Below, piece after piece: positions 1 to 12,535 of a stretch of 64,000 nucleotides of DNA. The stretch is from Phaeotremella fagi (Eukaryota > Basidiomycota > Tremellomycetes > Tremellales > Phaeotremellaceae). Below the pieces are notes generated by a model. The model saw nothing but the letters and a program-made list of their open reading frames with translations, was not told the DNA's origin and ran no database searches. The position numbers and the translations under genes were made by a program. Where the stretch lies: positions 1,240,001 through 1,304,000 of the forward strand of contig BCHU01000003.1 of the NCBI GenBank assembly GCA_001599715.1. The letters run 5' to 3'. The first letter of the stretch is position 1; every line of letters starts with the position of its first letter.

Positions 1-1101
1 TTACCAGAAGGTGGTGTTAAACCATCTACAGTTGTCAAGGTCGATGCTCAAGATCTCGTCGCAAACTCATCCACAGCATCGACGATACCTCTCCAACGGT
101 TCACAGCTCCTCCATCGCAGATCGTTGAACCTGAAACGACAGAAGACTCCTCAGCTGCTCTTCCGACTGACGTCGATATGGCGGATCTGTCTCTTGGAGA
201 ACGTTTACTTGCTCTTCCAACAGGAGCCACGGAGTCAGGTAAAACAACGACGACAGAAGCTGTCACTGCAGGTTCTCTCACTCGTCTTCTCGTTCAAGCT
301 CTACACACTTCCGACCCTGCTCTTCTAACCTTATGTTTGACCCATCGTGATCCTATCCTCATACGGAATACAATCCGAAAAATGCCTGCACAGATGGCCT
401 TACCTTTGCTCAAAGCCTGTGTAGAACGTTTAGGTCAAGGGAAAGGAGCAAACAGGAAAGGTGGAGGTAGAGGTAGTGTTCAATCAGAACAACAGGGTAG
501 AGGTACTGTAGAGTGGGTCAAGGGTGTTTTGGTGGAGCGTGGGGCTGTACTCATGACCGTGAGTTTACATTGCGCATCTGTAAATCCAAACTGACATCCT
601 GCAGATCCCATCACTCCCACTCCATCTTGCAACACTCTCACATCTGCTTCAAACCAGACTTCAACTGAATCAACCACTTCTTTCGTTATCTGGTCGACTT
701 GACCTTGCATTGGCTCAGATCTCAATGAGACGTATAGCAGCTGAACAAGCTGCATTGGCTGGTAGCAAGATTGAGAAAAGTGAGGGTGGAAGATATGTTG
801 AGGGTGAAAGTGATGATGAAGAGAGTGACGTTCCTTTGGAAATTGGTAGTGATGATGGTGAGATTGAAGATATCGATATGAGAGGTGGTGAAGATGACGA
901 TGAGGAAGATGAAGAGGATGGGTGAGTTTTGTTCCTTCCGTTCCGTTCGTGGCTTTTTTTTCTTTCATCTGACAGTCTGGTATTAGTGATGACGATGACA
1001 GTGATGATAGTGATGATCCATTGGATTCTGGATCTGAGGATGATGACGAGGAGGATGGGGAAGAGAGTGAAGAAGATGAGGAAGAGGATGAATCTGATTG
1101 A
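1..1101 (+). CDS. UTP5: UTP5/WDR43-like U3 snoRNP subunit, 3' part
   Basis: Partial gene entering from the left edge; the frame is open from base 1. Exons are 1-558, 605-921 and 987-1101, joined by GT-AG introns (phases 0 and 2). The visible protein carries the helical Utp12 domain (segments reading LVQALHTSDPALL, LIRNTIRKMPAQMALPLL and ISMRRIAAEQAAL), followed by a long acidic Asp/Glu/Ser tail ending ...EDESD. Utp12-domain proteins are t-UTP/UtpA components of the nucleolar small-subunit processome that act in pre-18S rRNA processing and rDNA transcription. The short Utp12 plus acidic tail fits Utp5/WDR43 better than Utp12 or Utp13. The WD40 propeller expected upstream lies outside the window. 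Domain call is firm; the choice of Utp5 among relatives is inference. Confidence 0.8.
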
Positions 1102-1379
1102 GAATATGTATCTCAGTAGAATATTGCATGGCATTACATTTTCCAATACCAATATCCCGGAAAATCCAAATGATTGCACAATCCATCGGAAATAGGCGCT
1201 GGCTAAAAGTGATAGCGAGATCAAAAGATATGCAAGGTAAGGTATTTTCCAACTCAGCCGTTAGTAAATAGTTATTCTATTGCATGTTAAGAAACTTATC
1301 ACGTCTCTATTCATTAAAATCATTCACCTTCACACCTACTTTCAACTACTCTCAAACCCAATTACAACAAATAAGAAAA

Positions 1380-2740
1380 ATGTCAGTCTTCAATACCTCC
1401 CGGTAAGTCGATTCTCCTGTGTTCTCAGGAATTCCATAGACTGACATGTCAACAAAGTCTCGTTGGTAAAACAGGTAAATTAAATCTCTCTCACCTACCA
1501 ATCCAATGTCTCACTGACAATCAATCAAAGCTCTCATAACAGGAGCTTCAGCCGGTATCGGAGCCGCTACAGCTTTACTTTTCGCTAAAGCAGGAACTTC
1601 ATTGATCCTACTCGCCAGACGTGTTGATAATTTGACCTCAGTTAAAGCACAATGTGAAGCTGCTCATCAAGCTGGTGGATTCAAGGATGCTAGTGTTAAG
1701 ATCTTGGCTGTTGATATGACTAAACGAAGTGATCTTGATGGTGTACTTGGTCAGATTGGTGGTCAAACCGTTGATATGTGGGTACTGATCCTTCTTTTTT
1801 TCTTCCCTTTTCTGTATGATTCATTCTTTATTGACTTATTTTAGCTTGGTCAACAACGCCGGTATGGTTCGTGGTAGAGAACATGTTGGTGATATCGGTA
1901 GGTTTGAGTTTTTCATTTCTTTGACTTGAGTTTAACAACCCTTTTTTTAGACCCCGCCGACGTCGATATCATGATCCAAACCAACGTTGTTGGTCTCATC
2001 CATCTCACCCAAATCTTCGTCAAAGAATTCAAGAAACAAGGATCCGGTGTAGGTCGTTCTCTCTACTTCTATGACTACCACAACTAAATGCTCCAATAGC
2101 AAGTTATCAATCTTGGTTCGATCGCTGGTCGTGAAGCTTACGCTGGAGGTGGGTCCATCTTTTCTATGTTGATGAATGACGGATGTTGACGAATGATCAA
2201 GGTTCAATCTACTGTGCTACTAAACACGCCGTTTCTGCTTTCAACGGTGCATTGCTTCGTGAACTCGTAAACACTCCTATCAGAGTTTGTGAGATTCAAC
2301 CAGGTACGTGTGGTATTGGCTAAAGTATCATGAGGTGAAAATAACGATTAACGGTTCATCTAGGTATGGTCGAAACCGAATTCTCAATCATCAGATTCAG
2401 AGGTGATAAAGCCGCCGCCGACAGTGTTTACCAAGGAATGGATCCTTGTAAGTGAATCCCAATTTCATAAATTCTGACTGTTGTCTGACATCGTTTAGTA
2501 ACCGGGTAAGCTGCGTTTTCATACCAATAGACGACTTATTCGTATTGATACTGACATTAACAGTGACGATATCGCTGAGGAAATCGTTTGGGTCGCCTCC
2601 AGACCACCTCATGTCCAAATTGCTCAAGTTTGTGAGTACCTTCTTGATCGTGAGATATTTTCCCAGCTAATTTATATGTGATAGTGGTCTTCCCTGTTGC
2701 CCAAGCTTCTGCTGGTATCAGTTACAAACGCCCAGAATAA
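1380..2740 (+). CDS. NADP-dependent short-chain dehydrogenase (YMR226C/YdfG-like)
   Basis: Classical SDR oxidoreductase. Motifs in order are the cofactor glycine motif [12 protein letters not shown], the catalytic Ser in [11 protein letters not shown] and the YxxxK pair in YCATKHAV. The [16 protein letters not shown] stretch and the ending around GISYKRPE resemble the yeast YMR226C / bacterial YdfG group, NADP-dependent 3-hydroxy-acid (L-serine/allo-threonine) dehydrogenases; substrate is inferred from that resemblance. The gene is cut into about ten exons, including a 17-nt exon (1458-1474) and a 7-nt exon (2499-2505). Introns include 1403-1457, 1475-1530, 1778-1844, 1898-1950, 2149-2201 and 2304-2363. 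Start ATG at 1380 gives MSVFNTSR. No signal peptide or membrane segment, so cytosolic. Confidence 0.87.
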
Positions 2741-3201
2741 GCTTTTCGATGGAGATGAGCAGAAACAGAAAGGTGGACAGCAAATTGGTAGTTTGAATGC
2801 ATCAATCCGTCGGAAATGAGCATGAATATCAATCAATTCTGCACTCTCCTTTTCCAATAACCCAAGCATTTATGACGTTTTAACATCATCTAATTGAGTT
2901 GAAATCCAGTAGTCTTCGTGTCAGAATGACATACAGCCGATCAATCATTTTCCGAATAGTCACCAACTACATCAACGACATGTCACTATAATCCGACTTC
3001 TCCTTGCTAATCGATGCATTTGAAACTGTTAAACGTTACGTGCTTTTCCGCCATTGACCCGAGTTGCCCGATTCCCTGTGGTGTTGTGCTTATCTCTCGG
3101 CCTAAATAAGTCCAACTGCTTTGAATATCTCTTTGATTGATTCGATCAACTCTGCTTCATTCGAAGATCGTAACCCATGAGGACGTTATTACATTTTGAA
3201 G
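2741..3201. other. Intergenic, tandem genes (SDR to regulator)
   Basis: About 460 bases between two same-strand genes. It should hold the 3' UTR of the dehydrogenase and the promoter of the regulator. I see no ORF with coding character, no repeat and no RNA gene. Confidence 0.5.
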
Positions 3202-6188
3202 ATGCCTTCAAAACGTAGAGCACAAACTTTGATACCTGTGGACGATGTTCAACGATACAAAGTCGCTCGTTCTATACCTTCATGTGCTCGATGTCGATCA
3301 AGAAAAACTAGGTGTGACGGGAAACTTCCTGCTTGCTCTGCTTGTGAGAAAGCTAATGTCGAATGTTTGGGGTTCGACGCTATCAGTCAAACTAATGTTT
3401 CAAGGAAGTGAGTAACCTTACGTATTCCATTTAGAAAATGAAACTTAAACCTATTCCATCAGTTACCTCCACACCCTCGAGGAAGAGAATGCAAAACTTA
3501 AAGCTCAAATTGAGGCTTTGACCAAGAGTCAGACAGGTAGATCTCTTGGTGATGACGATGACAGTGGTCTACAATCTAGTCGATCGACCACACCATTTCC
3601 ACAATCATTCTGGCCATCGGTCAAATCACTTGCAGACGGAAGTGGACCACTAATAGCACTAGCTTCAGCTCATTTCGATCAAAAGACTCCAGGTGATAAA
3701 TCAAAGGCGACCGTTCCGACTTCCTTCCTCAACTTCAACGCAGCAGACGTCACTGTTGACACGACATCTCCCAGGATTATCATGGATAAACCTGATAATG
3801 TTTTTGGTTTCGCCGGTCGTGAACAAATGCTTTTGGCGACTCTCGATCAAACTCTCTTCAAGGGTACTAAGGTAGTCGTCGAGGCGACCTCATCTTCCAG
3901 CTCTACTATCCCATCAAAACCAAAAACTTCGCATGAGACTCATAGTCTACCTGTCCTGCCTGATCAAGATACTGTGGATCGCCTTATTGCAGCGTATAGT
4001 GATATGGTCGGAGTCGTCGCACCGATCATTCACATGCCCACCTTAGCTGATCAAATGACAAAAATCAGACAGAACAACAACGTTCAGCCCAGTGATATTT
4101 TCGTGGTTTTGATGGTGTTTGGTAAGTGTAGATTCGATTACATGGCGACTGATATTTCGTCAGCAATAAGTACAATGGCAATGTCAATCTCTGCTGCATC
4201 AGGAGATGGTTTACGACATCGTTCCACCATCTTCCACGAAGAAGCTATTAGACATCTAGACTCGACGTTTGAGGAATCTGAATACCGTGAGCTAAACCAA
4301 GGTCTATCAGTACTAAATCTCAGATCGACTGCAAGCTCATCTTCTTTTGGTTTGGTATTCCATAATCAATCCTGACAAGGGTTCGACAGAGGATCTCGTC
4401 AACGCAACAACTCAAACTTGTTTAGAATTTGGTTTTCACAAAGAATCAGCAGAAACGATGGCTAACCTGGACGCTTTGAAGCTTGATATGCGAAGAAGAC
4501 TCTTTTGGTGCACGTATGATTTAGATCGACTCTACTCTATATCAGCTAGAAAACAACCTGAAATTCCTCAAGACGAGATATCTGTACCTGTAAGATTCAT
4601 AACATGTTCTAACTGACATTTTTAGCTACCTTCGCCTGAACATGATCGTAATATTGGACCCGAGCAACGTCAATTCTTGTCTGGAGAAATATGCCCTCAA
4701 AAAGCCATTTTCTTACACACGATCAATTTACGTAAACTCCAGTCTGAAATCTATTCATTCACACATGAATCTTCTGAGATATCAAATCTCACTCCTTCAA
4801 GTCAATGGTACGAGAATTGCTTCGAACGACTGAAGCTGTGGCTCGCAACAGCTCCTGCTCCTCAAGGTTTCGTGTCGTCCGAAAGTTACAGAGTCATGTT
4901 CCATTGTCAGTTAAATTCTATTCCGGATAGAGAGAGATATACAAAATATGTGCTGATTTACATTTACAGACTCTTGCCTTTTACTCTTTGAACCCTCACC
5001 AAGACAATCTACACCTAGTAAAAGAGCGCTGGACGTTATGCTCGCGAGTTCCAGCTGTATGCTACGAATTTGTCGTAGAATGCAACTCAACAGTCGAATC
5101 ACCTCTTCGTGGATGGTCGTAAGTTTTGACTGATTGACTTCTTTAACAGATAACAGTCTCGATACTCTCTAATGGCCGGATTATCATTGTCTTTTGCATT
5201 ATTGAAACTCTGCGGTAGTGACGGTTATACAGATCAACTACTTGTCGAGCAGGCCATACAGGATATAAACATCTGTCAAACTATCTTGAAATCTCTTGCA
5301 TGTAAGTTACAAAGTATAACAGCAGCTTGGTATTGATCCGTTGACCAGCAAATCTACCACAAGCTCTTTCTTATCACAACATCATTCAGCAGGTCTTGAA
5401 GACAACTGTCGAAACACTTTCCAAAATGAACATCTATCGGGTTGCACCACCTCTGTCCAAGTCTTCGCCTTCAAATTTATCTAAAGGCAAGGAAGACTTC
5501 CAAGCGCAACCTCTCGATATCTCTTTGAATGGCCTCGACTCAGCCGATTTTGATTTCTCTCTCGTTCCAAATGCGTCGACTAGCCAATTACCTGATTCTT
5601 CTAACGCACTCCAAGACCAAACATCATTATATCTAGATCAATCTCAATTTTTCTCGCCGAGCGATGTCGGTATTGGTACAGATATGCCTACGATCCCTCC
5701 ATATCTATCATTCGACGACTCTGCTTGGAACAATAATAGTATATTCGAAGCTTTTTCAATGAAAGGTGTTACATTACCTCCTTGGTCGGGGGATATATTT
5801 AACACTGAACCTTGGTGGGAACAGCCAGATCTACAAGATGATTCAGGTCAACAAGTTATTGCTTCAACTTCAATGGTGCCTTTAGAGCGATTTGTGTCTG
5901 GAAGTTCAGATAACATTCCTGCTTTGGACGATGAACAACAAATGCTGTTGGAGCCCAACGTCACTTTGGAGAACTTGAACAATTGGGGGATCCTACCGGA
6001 CGTAAATGGTGCAGCATCTGTATCACAGAACAAGGATGCTGATAACGAGGCGATGATAACAGTACGTGCGACTGGTTGATTCTGCATACCTGACTCCGTT
6101 ACAGAATCCATCTCTCGATGAAGTCCGTTCGGATACAGAACCGAAAGACGAAATAGTTTCCTGGTTGAACAGCGTGCTGGGTGTTTAG
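3202..6188 (+). CDS. Zn2Cys6 fungal-specific transcription factor
   Basis: The N-terminus carries a Gal4-type binuclear zinc cluster with six cysteines (CARCRSRKTRC then CSACEKANVEC, about residues 27-54), followed by a leucine-rich coiled coil (YLHTLEEENAKLKAQIEAL) that would dimerise the protein. The middle holds the fungal_trans homology region; recognisable parts are GSTEDLVNATTQTCLEFGFH, RRRLFWCTYDLDR and FHYSCLLLFEPS. The C-terminal third is acidic and Ser/Asn-rich, as in activation domains. Exons are 3202-3407, 3463-4121, about 4164-4286, 4324 onward and five or more downstream, the last opening after the intron that begins at about 6062. The small 37-nt intron 4287-4323 removes an apparent stop. 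ATG 3202 is used because the upstream ATG at 3177 is in another frame. Target genes cannot be told from sequence. Confidence 0.87.
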
Positions 6189-6448
6189 TTTAGAGGAGAT
6201 AGGATTTCCCCGTCTTATTTAGAAGGAAATTCGTTAAATTCTTCCATTATCAATATGTTATCGTTGTCATTGTGTTATCGTACACTATCTTGCTTTGGGA
6301 GATAGGAGCATATTTCGATGAAAGGACTTGGCCGAGCTCTACGGGCCCACTGCCATTAACGGACTTTACCGAGCTGTAATGAGCGTTTGGTTTTTTGAAG
6401 TGATTTCTTTAACAAAAGATTGATTTTTATCCGTTCAAGTCAACGACA

Positions 6449-6966
6449 ATGTCAAAAGAGTACATCAGCAGCGACAAGTATCCATTGAGACCTATCAACT
6501 GTAGGTGCGACCCCGTTGAGGAGTACTGATGAGTCGTTTAGCACCAGCTGTCAAAGCTCTAGGTTTCGTCTACTGTTCCGGTCAAATTGGACAAGGTGAT
6601 ATCAAGACAGCAACAGTGAGCTTAAATACTTTGAATTGAGGCTGATAATGGTAGTTACAGTCTATGGGGAAATTGAAGGATGTTCTAAAATTGTCAGGAT
6701 CCAGTTTGGAGAATGTAGTGAAACTCAACATTTTCTTGAAGGATATGGACGATTTCGCGGCAATGAATGAAGTCATTGTTCCTGTACGTGTTGAAATACA
6801 GTTATGACTCCATAATCCTTGTTTCTAATCATCATCATAGCTTTTGCCAGAAGGACCTAAACCTGCTAGAACTTGTGTTCAAGTTGGAAGACTCCCCGGA
6901 CCTCCTGACACTCGTATTGAGATTGAAGCTGTTGCTATCGCAGAAACGGTTGCTCATAAACTTTGA
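6449..6966 (+). CDS. RidA/YjgF family reactive-imine deaminase (Mmf1/Hmf1-like)
   Basis: Four exons: 6449-6500, 6542-6615, 6661-6783 and 6841-6966, about 125 residues, the usual RidA length. Diagnostic C-terminal signature is PARTCVQVGRLP followed by RIEIEAVAI, containing the conserved arginine that binds the carboxylate of 2-aminoacrylate-type enamine/imine intermediates. YCSGQIGQGD and LENVVKLNIFLKDMDDF are also family-typical. RidA proteins hydrolyse reactive enamines released by PLP enzymes. No mitochondrial presequence is obvious, so the cytosolic Hmf1-like role is more likely than Mmf1. It sits tail to tail with a PLP aminotransferase gene; the pairing is suggestive but may be coincidence. 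Confidence 0.9.
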
Positions 6967-7155
6967 TTATGCCTTTCGAAAAGTAAAATTCATGCATTAG
7001 CCATTTATTTATATGCAGCTGCAAAGCACGATCTCCGCTGCGTTTTATCCAACTGAGCAACAGTTCATTGGATTTGGCAGCACTGCACTGCAACTGCCAC
7101 GAACTGTTGCAAATTATGCATGAGTTTCCTATCTAAAGGAGTAATCTTGGCTCTC

Positions 7156-9167
7156 CTAGGCTCTGAAGAAGTTCTAATACCATGTCAGTCCATGGCTTGT
7201 ACGCTTGACCTACTCTCACAGTGTCGCCTAGTGCTTGAGCGCCAGTTTGTAAAGTTTCAGGAGTACCAGCGAACTTTAAAGGTCAATACACAAAATCTTC
7301 CAGGGAATTCTTGTTTAACTCACACAAACTCGAAGATGATTAGTATCGATAGATCTATCTTGTCCTTCCTCTTCTACCACAAACAAGAATCCTGGCATCA
7401 CCAATAGTCTTCCTTCATTAATCAATTTATGATATAATTCGTCCATTAATTTCCTGGTATTGGTTTTCGTCGAATCGGTGGTCTTGAATCTTGGATGTTT
7501 ATCAATGTTTACTGTTACCCATTGATACATGGCGCCACCACATGGAGTCGTAGCAAGAAGATCCTGAGGACAGTATTTATAAAAGCAATCTAAGAAATAA
7601 TCCCGTTTCCTTTGGTATTCAAGTCGACATGCTATTGGTTTTAGCTTGGTAGATATTCTCCTCTTACCTAGTAGCCACCGCAAGAAACCCGCTACTCCCC
7701 AATTGTCCTCTGACAAATATGAAGTCAAAACAGCTTGAGACATGTTGTTGGTGACCTGAGTCGATATTTCTATTCTCATCTTCAGAAAATAGAAGCGGAC
7801 CATGTTGAAAACTTACGAGCTATTTTTATGAAAGTATCGAAAAAGACTGTGTTGCAACATAACCAACCCTTTCTGGTCAGTGGGAAACGATACGAGTACC
7901 CACCATTCTTAAACCTGGACCGAAACACTTCGATACTGAATCTATCCTGAAGACTCTTCCATCCACATCTCGAGAGTAGAAGCTGCGAACGCTGCCCGTG
8001 CTATCGAACACTTTGGTCACTGCTTCTACATCGTCGTCACTACCACGGGTTGGTGCCGGGGGAAGCCTCTGCCTTATGGAAGCCAACGTAGCTTCTCTCT
8101 GAGAAATATCGGGTTCGTAACTGGAGAATTGAAGATCTGAAATGGGATCAGCTTGAGTGGTTGTTGGGTCTCACGATAATACGGATCGTCCTCAATACTA
8201 CATGTTAGCTAGCTTTCTGTGACGACCTACTTACATGATGATATCGTGCTCTTGACATAGCTTGTAGATTGCCTGGTACCTCTCTTCTGGCATCATGGTA
8301 CCTGTTGGGTTCTTTAATTAGACAGAAGTCATGTTGACAACCCACATTTCCTACTGGGACCAAATACAGCAAATGAGGTTTCTTCCCTTGAGTCTTTGGA
8401 TCCCACTCTTTCAAAGTACGTTCAAATTCTTCTACTACGAGTCCATTGCCATCACTTTCAACAGGGTCCAATCTAGCTCCCCAAGACCTCATCAAATGAC
8501 AAGCGGTCCCATAACAGTATTTGTCAACAAGCACTCCATCTACTCCCTGTAGTCGGTCAGTACTGAACCATGATCTTCACCTACCGGCTCAACAAACATC
8601 CTCATGCATTTGGAAATGACTAGCGATCAGATTTATAGCTCTTTGTAGACTCACTATCGTTACTTCCAATTGACAAATATACTCTAGCATCACTATATGG
8701 TTTACCATGTAGTTGGAAGACTAACTTTTCCAAAGCCTGTATAAGCTCCACGAACCCATTGGTCACACCATACTGGAATATTTGTTGAAGACCAAGGGGG
8801 CCGGAAGGTAAGTCTTCCGTCCCTTTTCCATCCTTCTTCAGATTTACCGTTCTCGTTGGGCATTTGCCTTCAATCCAGTCTGTCAAATCACCATTGAGAG
8901 AACTGGGCTCGGGAATCGTGAACGACGCTTGGAGCATAGGGAACATTGATGCTATAGGGTCAGACCTATGCATGCTGGAGCTACGTACAATGAGGCAGTC
9001 CTGCTTGATGTTAGTTTCTACGTCTGTCTGGTCGACCAACACTCACCTCCTGACATGGGTATCGTTGGGAAGGTCGGAGTGAATTTGCCTATCACCTTCA
9101 TTGCACTGAGTGGCAAATTACGCATATGCGGCACCATATGGTGCGATAGATCTATACTGGGTTCCAT
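7156..9167 (-). CDS. ARO8: PLP-dependent aromatic/2-aminoadipate aminotransferase (Aro8-like)
   Basis: Class I/II aminotransferase split by 12 short introns. The N-terminus MEPSIDLSHHM and the following GGLPH motif are typical of the Aro8/Aro9/KAT-II group. Later motifs are VPVGNNPTGTMMP, EDDPYYHLQFSSYEP, the PLP-lysine segment DSVSKCFGPGLRMGW, YLSEDNWGVAGFLRWL, TPCGGAMYQW and a C-terminal NFFRA just before the stop. These enzymes transaminate aromatic amino acids, 2-aminoadipate or kynurenine with 2-oxoglutarate. Exon 1 is 9047-9167, exon 2 is only 12 nt (8989-9000), and the last intron (donor GTGAGAGTAGG) is needed to reach NFFRA. Isolated reading frames here look broken, but every junction can be restored by GT-AG introns, so I call it intact. 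Transcribed away from the permease gene. Confidence 0.87.
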
Positions 9168-9496
9168 CTTGTTGTATTGTTGCTGGTATGGTGTCTAGGA
9201 GGGAGTCCAAGCATGACGAGAATCAAAATATATACTTGCTGTTCCAAGCATTCCAACTTTCGAAACAACATACGATTCTGATTGGGTACGGACTTCACCG
9301 AGGGTATGTAACTCTCCCGATAGCACCGATCTACGTGATAAACGTTGACGGCATGCTCGGTATAGTCCTTCTCTGATTATCTTTATCATGTCGTTCAAAG
9401 CATATAAAGGTCAATCGTATTCGCAAGAGATGAAGAACAGATAATCCGTCTTACTTCTCATCATTCAAATCAAGTTTGATTTCCCAAACTGACAAG
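9168..9496. promoter_or_regulatory. Divergent promoter with GATA motifs, aminotransferase/permease
   Basis: A 329-base gap separates the two divergent start codons. Going left, a TATA-like element (AAAATATATA, 9226-9235) lies about 60 bases upstream of the aminotransferase ATG. Going right, CATATAAAGG (9401-9410) lies about 90 bases before the permease ATG. Two adjacent GATA cores on the minus strand (AGATAA and TGATAA, 9377-9388) and one on the plus strand (AGATAA, 9439-9444) match WGATAR sites of fungal nitrogen-regulatory GATA factors. Function is inferred from motif and context. Confidence 0.5.
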
Positions 9497-11635
9497 ATGA
9501 CTGCACCAAACGAAGATATCTTTCCAACACCCCAACAAAGTCTATCTTCAAGAATCGACGATGACGATGAGAAAAAAGATGTCGCTCGTGTGACTGATAT
9601 TGAGGCGATGGATTATGGACGACCTGCGCAAAGCAAAGAAATCGATCTTCGTCGACAATTGAAATCCAGACATGCATCCATGTTGGCTCTTGGTGGAGCC
9701 ATTGGAACAGGTTTAATTTTGAATTCCGGAAGTGGTCTCGTTCGAGGTGGTCCTGTTGGATTATTAATCGCTTTCGTGTATGTTGGTTCGCTTTGTTACT
9801 CGATGATGTGTGCTTTAGGAGAGATGTCAGCTTTTTTGCCTCATCAAAAAGGTTTTCCGGGTCATGGAACTAGATTCGTTTCTGAGGCTTGGGGTGGAAT
9901 GGCTGGGATCACTTACTATCTCAAGTGAGTTCGGTTCTTGGGGCATCGTCATAACGTGACTATGGTACTTAGAACTGACTCATCTCTAGATACCTTCTCT
10001 CAACTGCTACCTCTTGGACAGCAATGGCCACTATCTTGAATTATTGGGTACCAACAACTACCGTCAGCAATGGTGTTTGGATTGTTGTAGCACTTCTTAT
10101 CGCCTGCAGTATCCAATTTTTGCCTGTTCGATTCTTTGGTGAATTTGAAGTAAGTCTGGATATTGGTTGTATAATTAACTTTATTATAGTTCTATCTAGC
10201 CACTTTCAAAGTATTGACCTTGATTGGACTGATGATCATGATGTTAGTTGTGGATTTGGGAGGTGGTCCCAATCACGATCGTCTTGGATTCAGAGTAGGT
10301 GTAACCCATTTGAGTGGCTTCGTTTCTGACATTTTAAAGACTTGGAGAGACCTTCCTTTTGGTACATACATTGAGACAGGAAGCATGGGAAAGTTCCTGG
10401 GTTTCGTTTCAAGTTTAATCACTGCGGTCTATTCGTACACTGGTACCGAAATGAGTGAGTCTCGCCTACACTGGGGAACAGTCCTCTACTGACATCCTTC
10501 AGTCGGTATTGCTTTGGGAGAGATGAAAAACCCAAGTAGAAATGTTACCAGAGCCATTCGTGCTTGTTTCTACAGAATCGTATTTTTGTATTGCGGTGCT
10601 ATCTTCTTCATTGGTAAGCTTATCCCTTTTACTAAAACTAACCATCAAGGTCTCGTTGTTCCAGCAGATTCGACACTACTTTTGGCTGCCACTCAACACT
10701 CAGGCTCTGCAGCAGCCTCTCCATTCGTTGTAGCAGCCAACGTCGCTGGAATTCAAGTCTTACCACACATGTAGGTTTTAGATCAGCAAAGTCTCCAAAC
10801 CTTACTGACCTCTTACAGTATCAATGCTGCCGCGATTTTCTTCGTCGTCTCAGGTGCGAATTCTGACATCTACATCAACTCGAGAACGATGTATACTTTG
10901 GCAATGGTAAGTCATCATTTGCTGAAAGATTTAGCACATCGCTGACAGATTAAATAGGAAGGACGCATTCCCAAAGTTTTCGCTAGACTCAATCGATTTG
11001 GAACCCCTTATATCGCTCTCATCATCTCCTTGGCATTCGCTTGTTTGGCCTTTACAACAGTCAATTCATCTGCCTATACAACCTTCGGTTATTTCGTGTC
11101 TGCCGTAACGGTGAGTGCTTTCTTTGTCAGAGCCTATCGATTGGAAAGCACTTTGGCTGACTAAATGGATTAAAAAGCTGTTCAGTACTGCCGCATGGAT
11201 CTGTATTTTGTATGCGCACATTCGAATGATGTCCGCGATGAAAGCCCAAGGATTCCCTCGATCATCGTTACCCTACAGCTCTCATTTACAGCCATACCTC
11301 AGTTGGTGGGGTTTGATCGGAACCATTGTTGTCAGTTTGACAAAAGGTTTCGACACCATCGTGGGAGGCTTCAACGCTAAGAACTTTGTCGTTGCTTACA
11401 GTAAGCTCAATCCACTCAATCTCTGAACGGAACTGACAATGATGAAGTTGCCCTTCCTGTCTGCATATTGGCCTACATCTGGTACGGAGTCGTAGAAAAA
11501 TCATGGCTCATTTCACCATCAAAAGTTGACCTTGTTACTGGTTGTAGGCGAAAGGAAGATCTGGCGGAGGAAGAACCAGAAGCCCCTCGTCAAAAGGGCT
11601 TCCTTGGGTTCTGTAAACATTTCTGGCTTGACTAG
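9497..11635 (+). CDS. Amino-acid permease, yeast AAT/APC family
   Basis: Plasma-membrane amino-acid:proton symporter of the yeast AAT family (Gap1/Dip5/Hip1-like). After a hydrophilic N-tail of about 70 residues comes the first-helix signature LKSRHASMLALGGAIGTGL. Further family motifs are RFFGEFEFYLATFKV, GGGPNHDRLGF, YSYTGTEMIGIALGEMKNP, GANSDIYINSRTMYTLAMEGR and IPKVFARLNRFGTPY. About twelve hydrophobic segments are present and the tail is short and charged (KFLGFCKHFWLD-type ending). Introns interrupt at about 9925, 10150, 10453, 10771, 10905, 11110 and 11400. ATG 9497 is the first in frame. Substrate specificity cannot be read from the sequence. Probably nitrogen-regulated through the upstream GATA motifs. 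Confidence 0.9.
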
Positions 11636-11971
11636 AAATGCTTAGTGTTTGGAAGTCAAGCCGCCATGTTTAACGTTCACATTGATGGACCTGTTCTAGG
11701 TAGAACATTTTGTAGATTTCCGTTCCCCTTCATATATGAATCAAAGTTGCAGAAGAGGGAACAGAATTAATGGACGAGTACTGCTCACCAGCTTCTCTTG
11801 AAGTCTTCTGATAGAAGTTATCGGAATTCAAAATTGAGACTCAGTTTATCGAAACATCCTTTTACCAAAAAGCTATGAGGGTACTTATTCACTGTCTGCC
11901 GCGTTAACAGTTCTTTCTTCTTCTTCTTCTTCCAAAGTAATCTTTAACACCAATTTTCACCCTTAAATTTA
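11636..11971. other. Intergenic with (TTC)n microsatellite
   Basis: 336 bases downstream of the permease. A TTC trinucleotide repeat lies at about 11910-11932. No coding signal seen. Confidence 0.5.
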
Positions 11972-12535
11972 ATGAAGATGTCAACTAATAGTGTAAGCGA
12001 AACTATAAAAGGATGGGAAGGGGAACTTTTGGTATCAAAATGGAATGAAGACGACCGAACATTTTTTCTTGCCGGTTTCCGTATCTTGGGTGAACACACC
12101 AATGCTTGGAGCGATCCAACCGGTATGGAAGATATCATTTCAAGCACAAGGTTCTACGATATAAGCGAAAAGACATAGGATGGATTTGTCTTTCGTCTAT
12201 GTCCGTTGGAGAAGCAACTACCGCTTATGGGGGAAATCAGTAAAGACTGGCGAGCCGACGATATTCGTAGTGGTAATACTTACAACGAAACGAGACTCTC
12301 AACAGATAGGCCGATGTCAATCAGAATCCAAAATTTCACTTTCGTACCTTGGTACTCAGAGAAGACAATTCAATATCAACTAGAAAGTCAGACAGGAGTT
12401 TCTAGACGTCATGTCGAAACATCTAGTGAGATTCAGCACGAACTCGACAATGGTCCCGATGGTTCTTGCGGACGGTTCACTGGGGTTTTCTCGCTTGCCA
12501 CAGACAGTGGTGAGAACAAAGGTTCCGAAAGCTGA
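11972..12535 (+). pseudogene. Unrecognised ORF interrupted by in-frame TAG
   Basis: Starting at ATG 11972 (MKMSTNSVSETIKGWEGELL) a frame runs 68 codons to TAG at 12176-12178, then stays open in the same frame for about 118 codons (DGFVFRLCPLEKQL...) to a TGA at 12533-12535. A third frame continues downstream to about 12638. I could not find an intron of credible length that removes the TAG and preserves frame. Composition looks coding on both sides (balanced residues, scattered Trp and aromatics). It could be a decayed gene, a gene with an unusual splice, or chance. No family recognised. Confidence 0.4.

Noticed and set aside
715..1224. Long minus-strand frames opposite the UTP5 acidic tail
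   Set aside because: They are the Ser-rich shadow of the Asp/Glu codon repeat on the plus strand.
7315..9042. Apparent broken aminotransferase pseudogene
   Set aside because: Each break can be closed by a short GT-AG intron that restores family motifs, so I treat the gene as intact.
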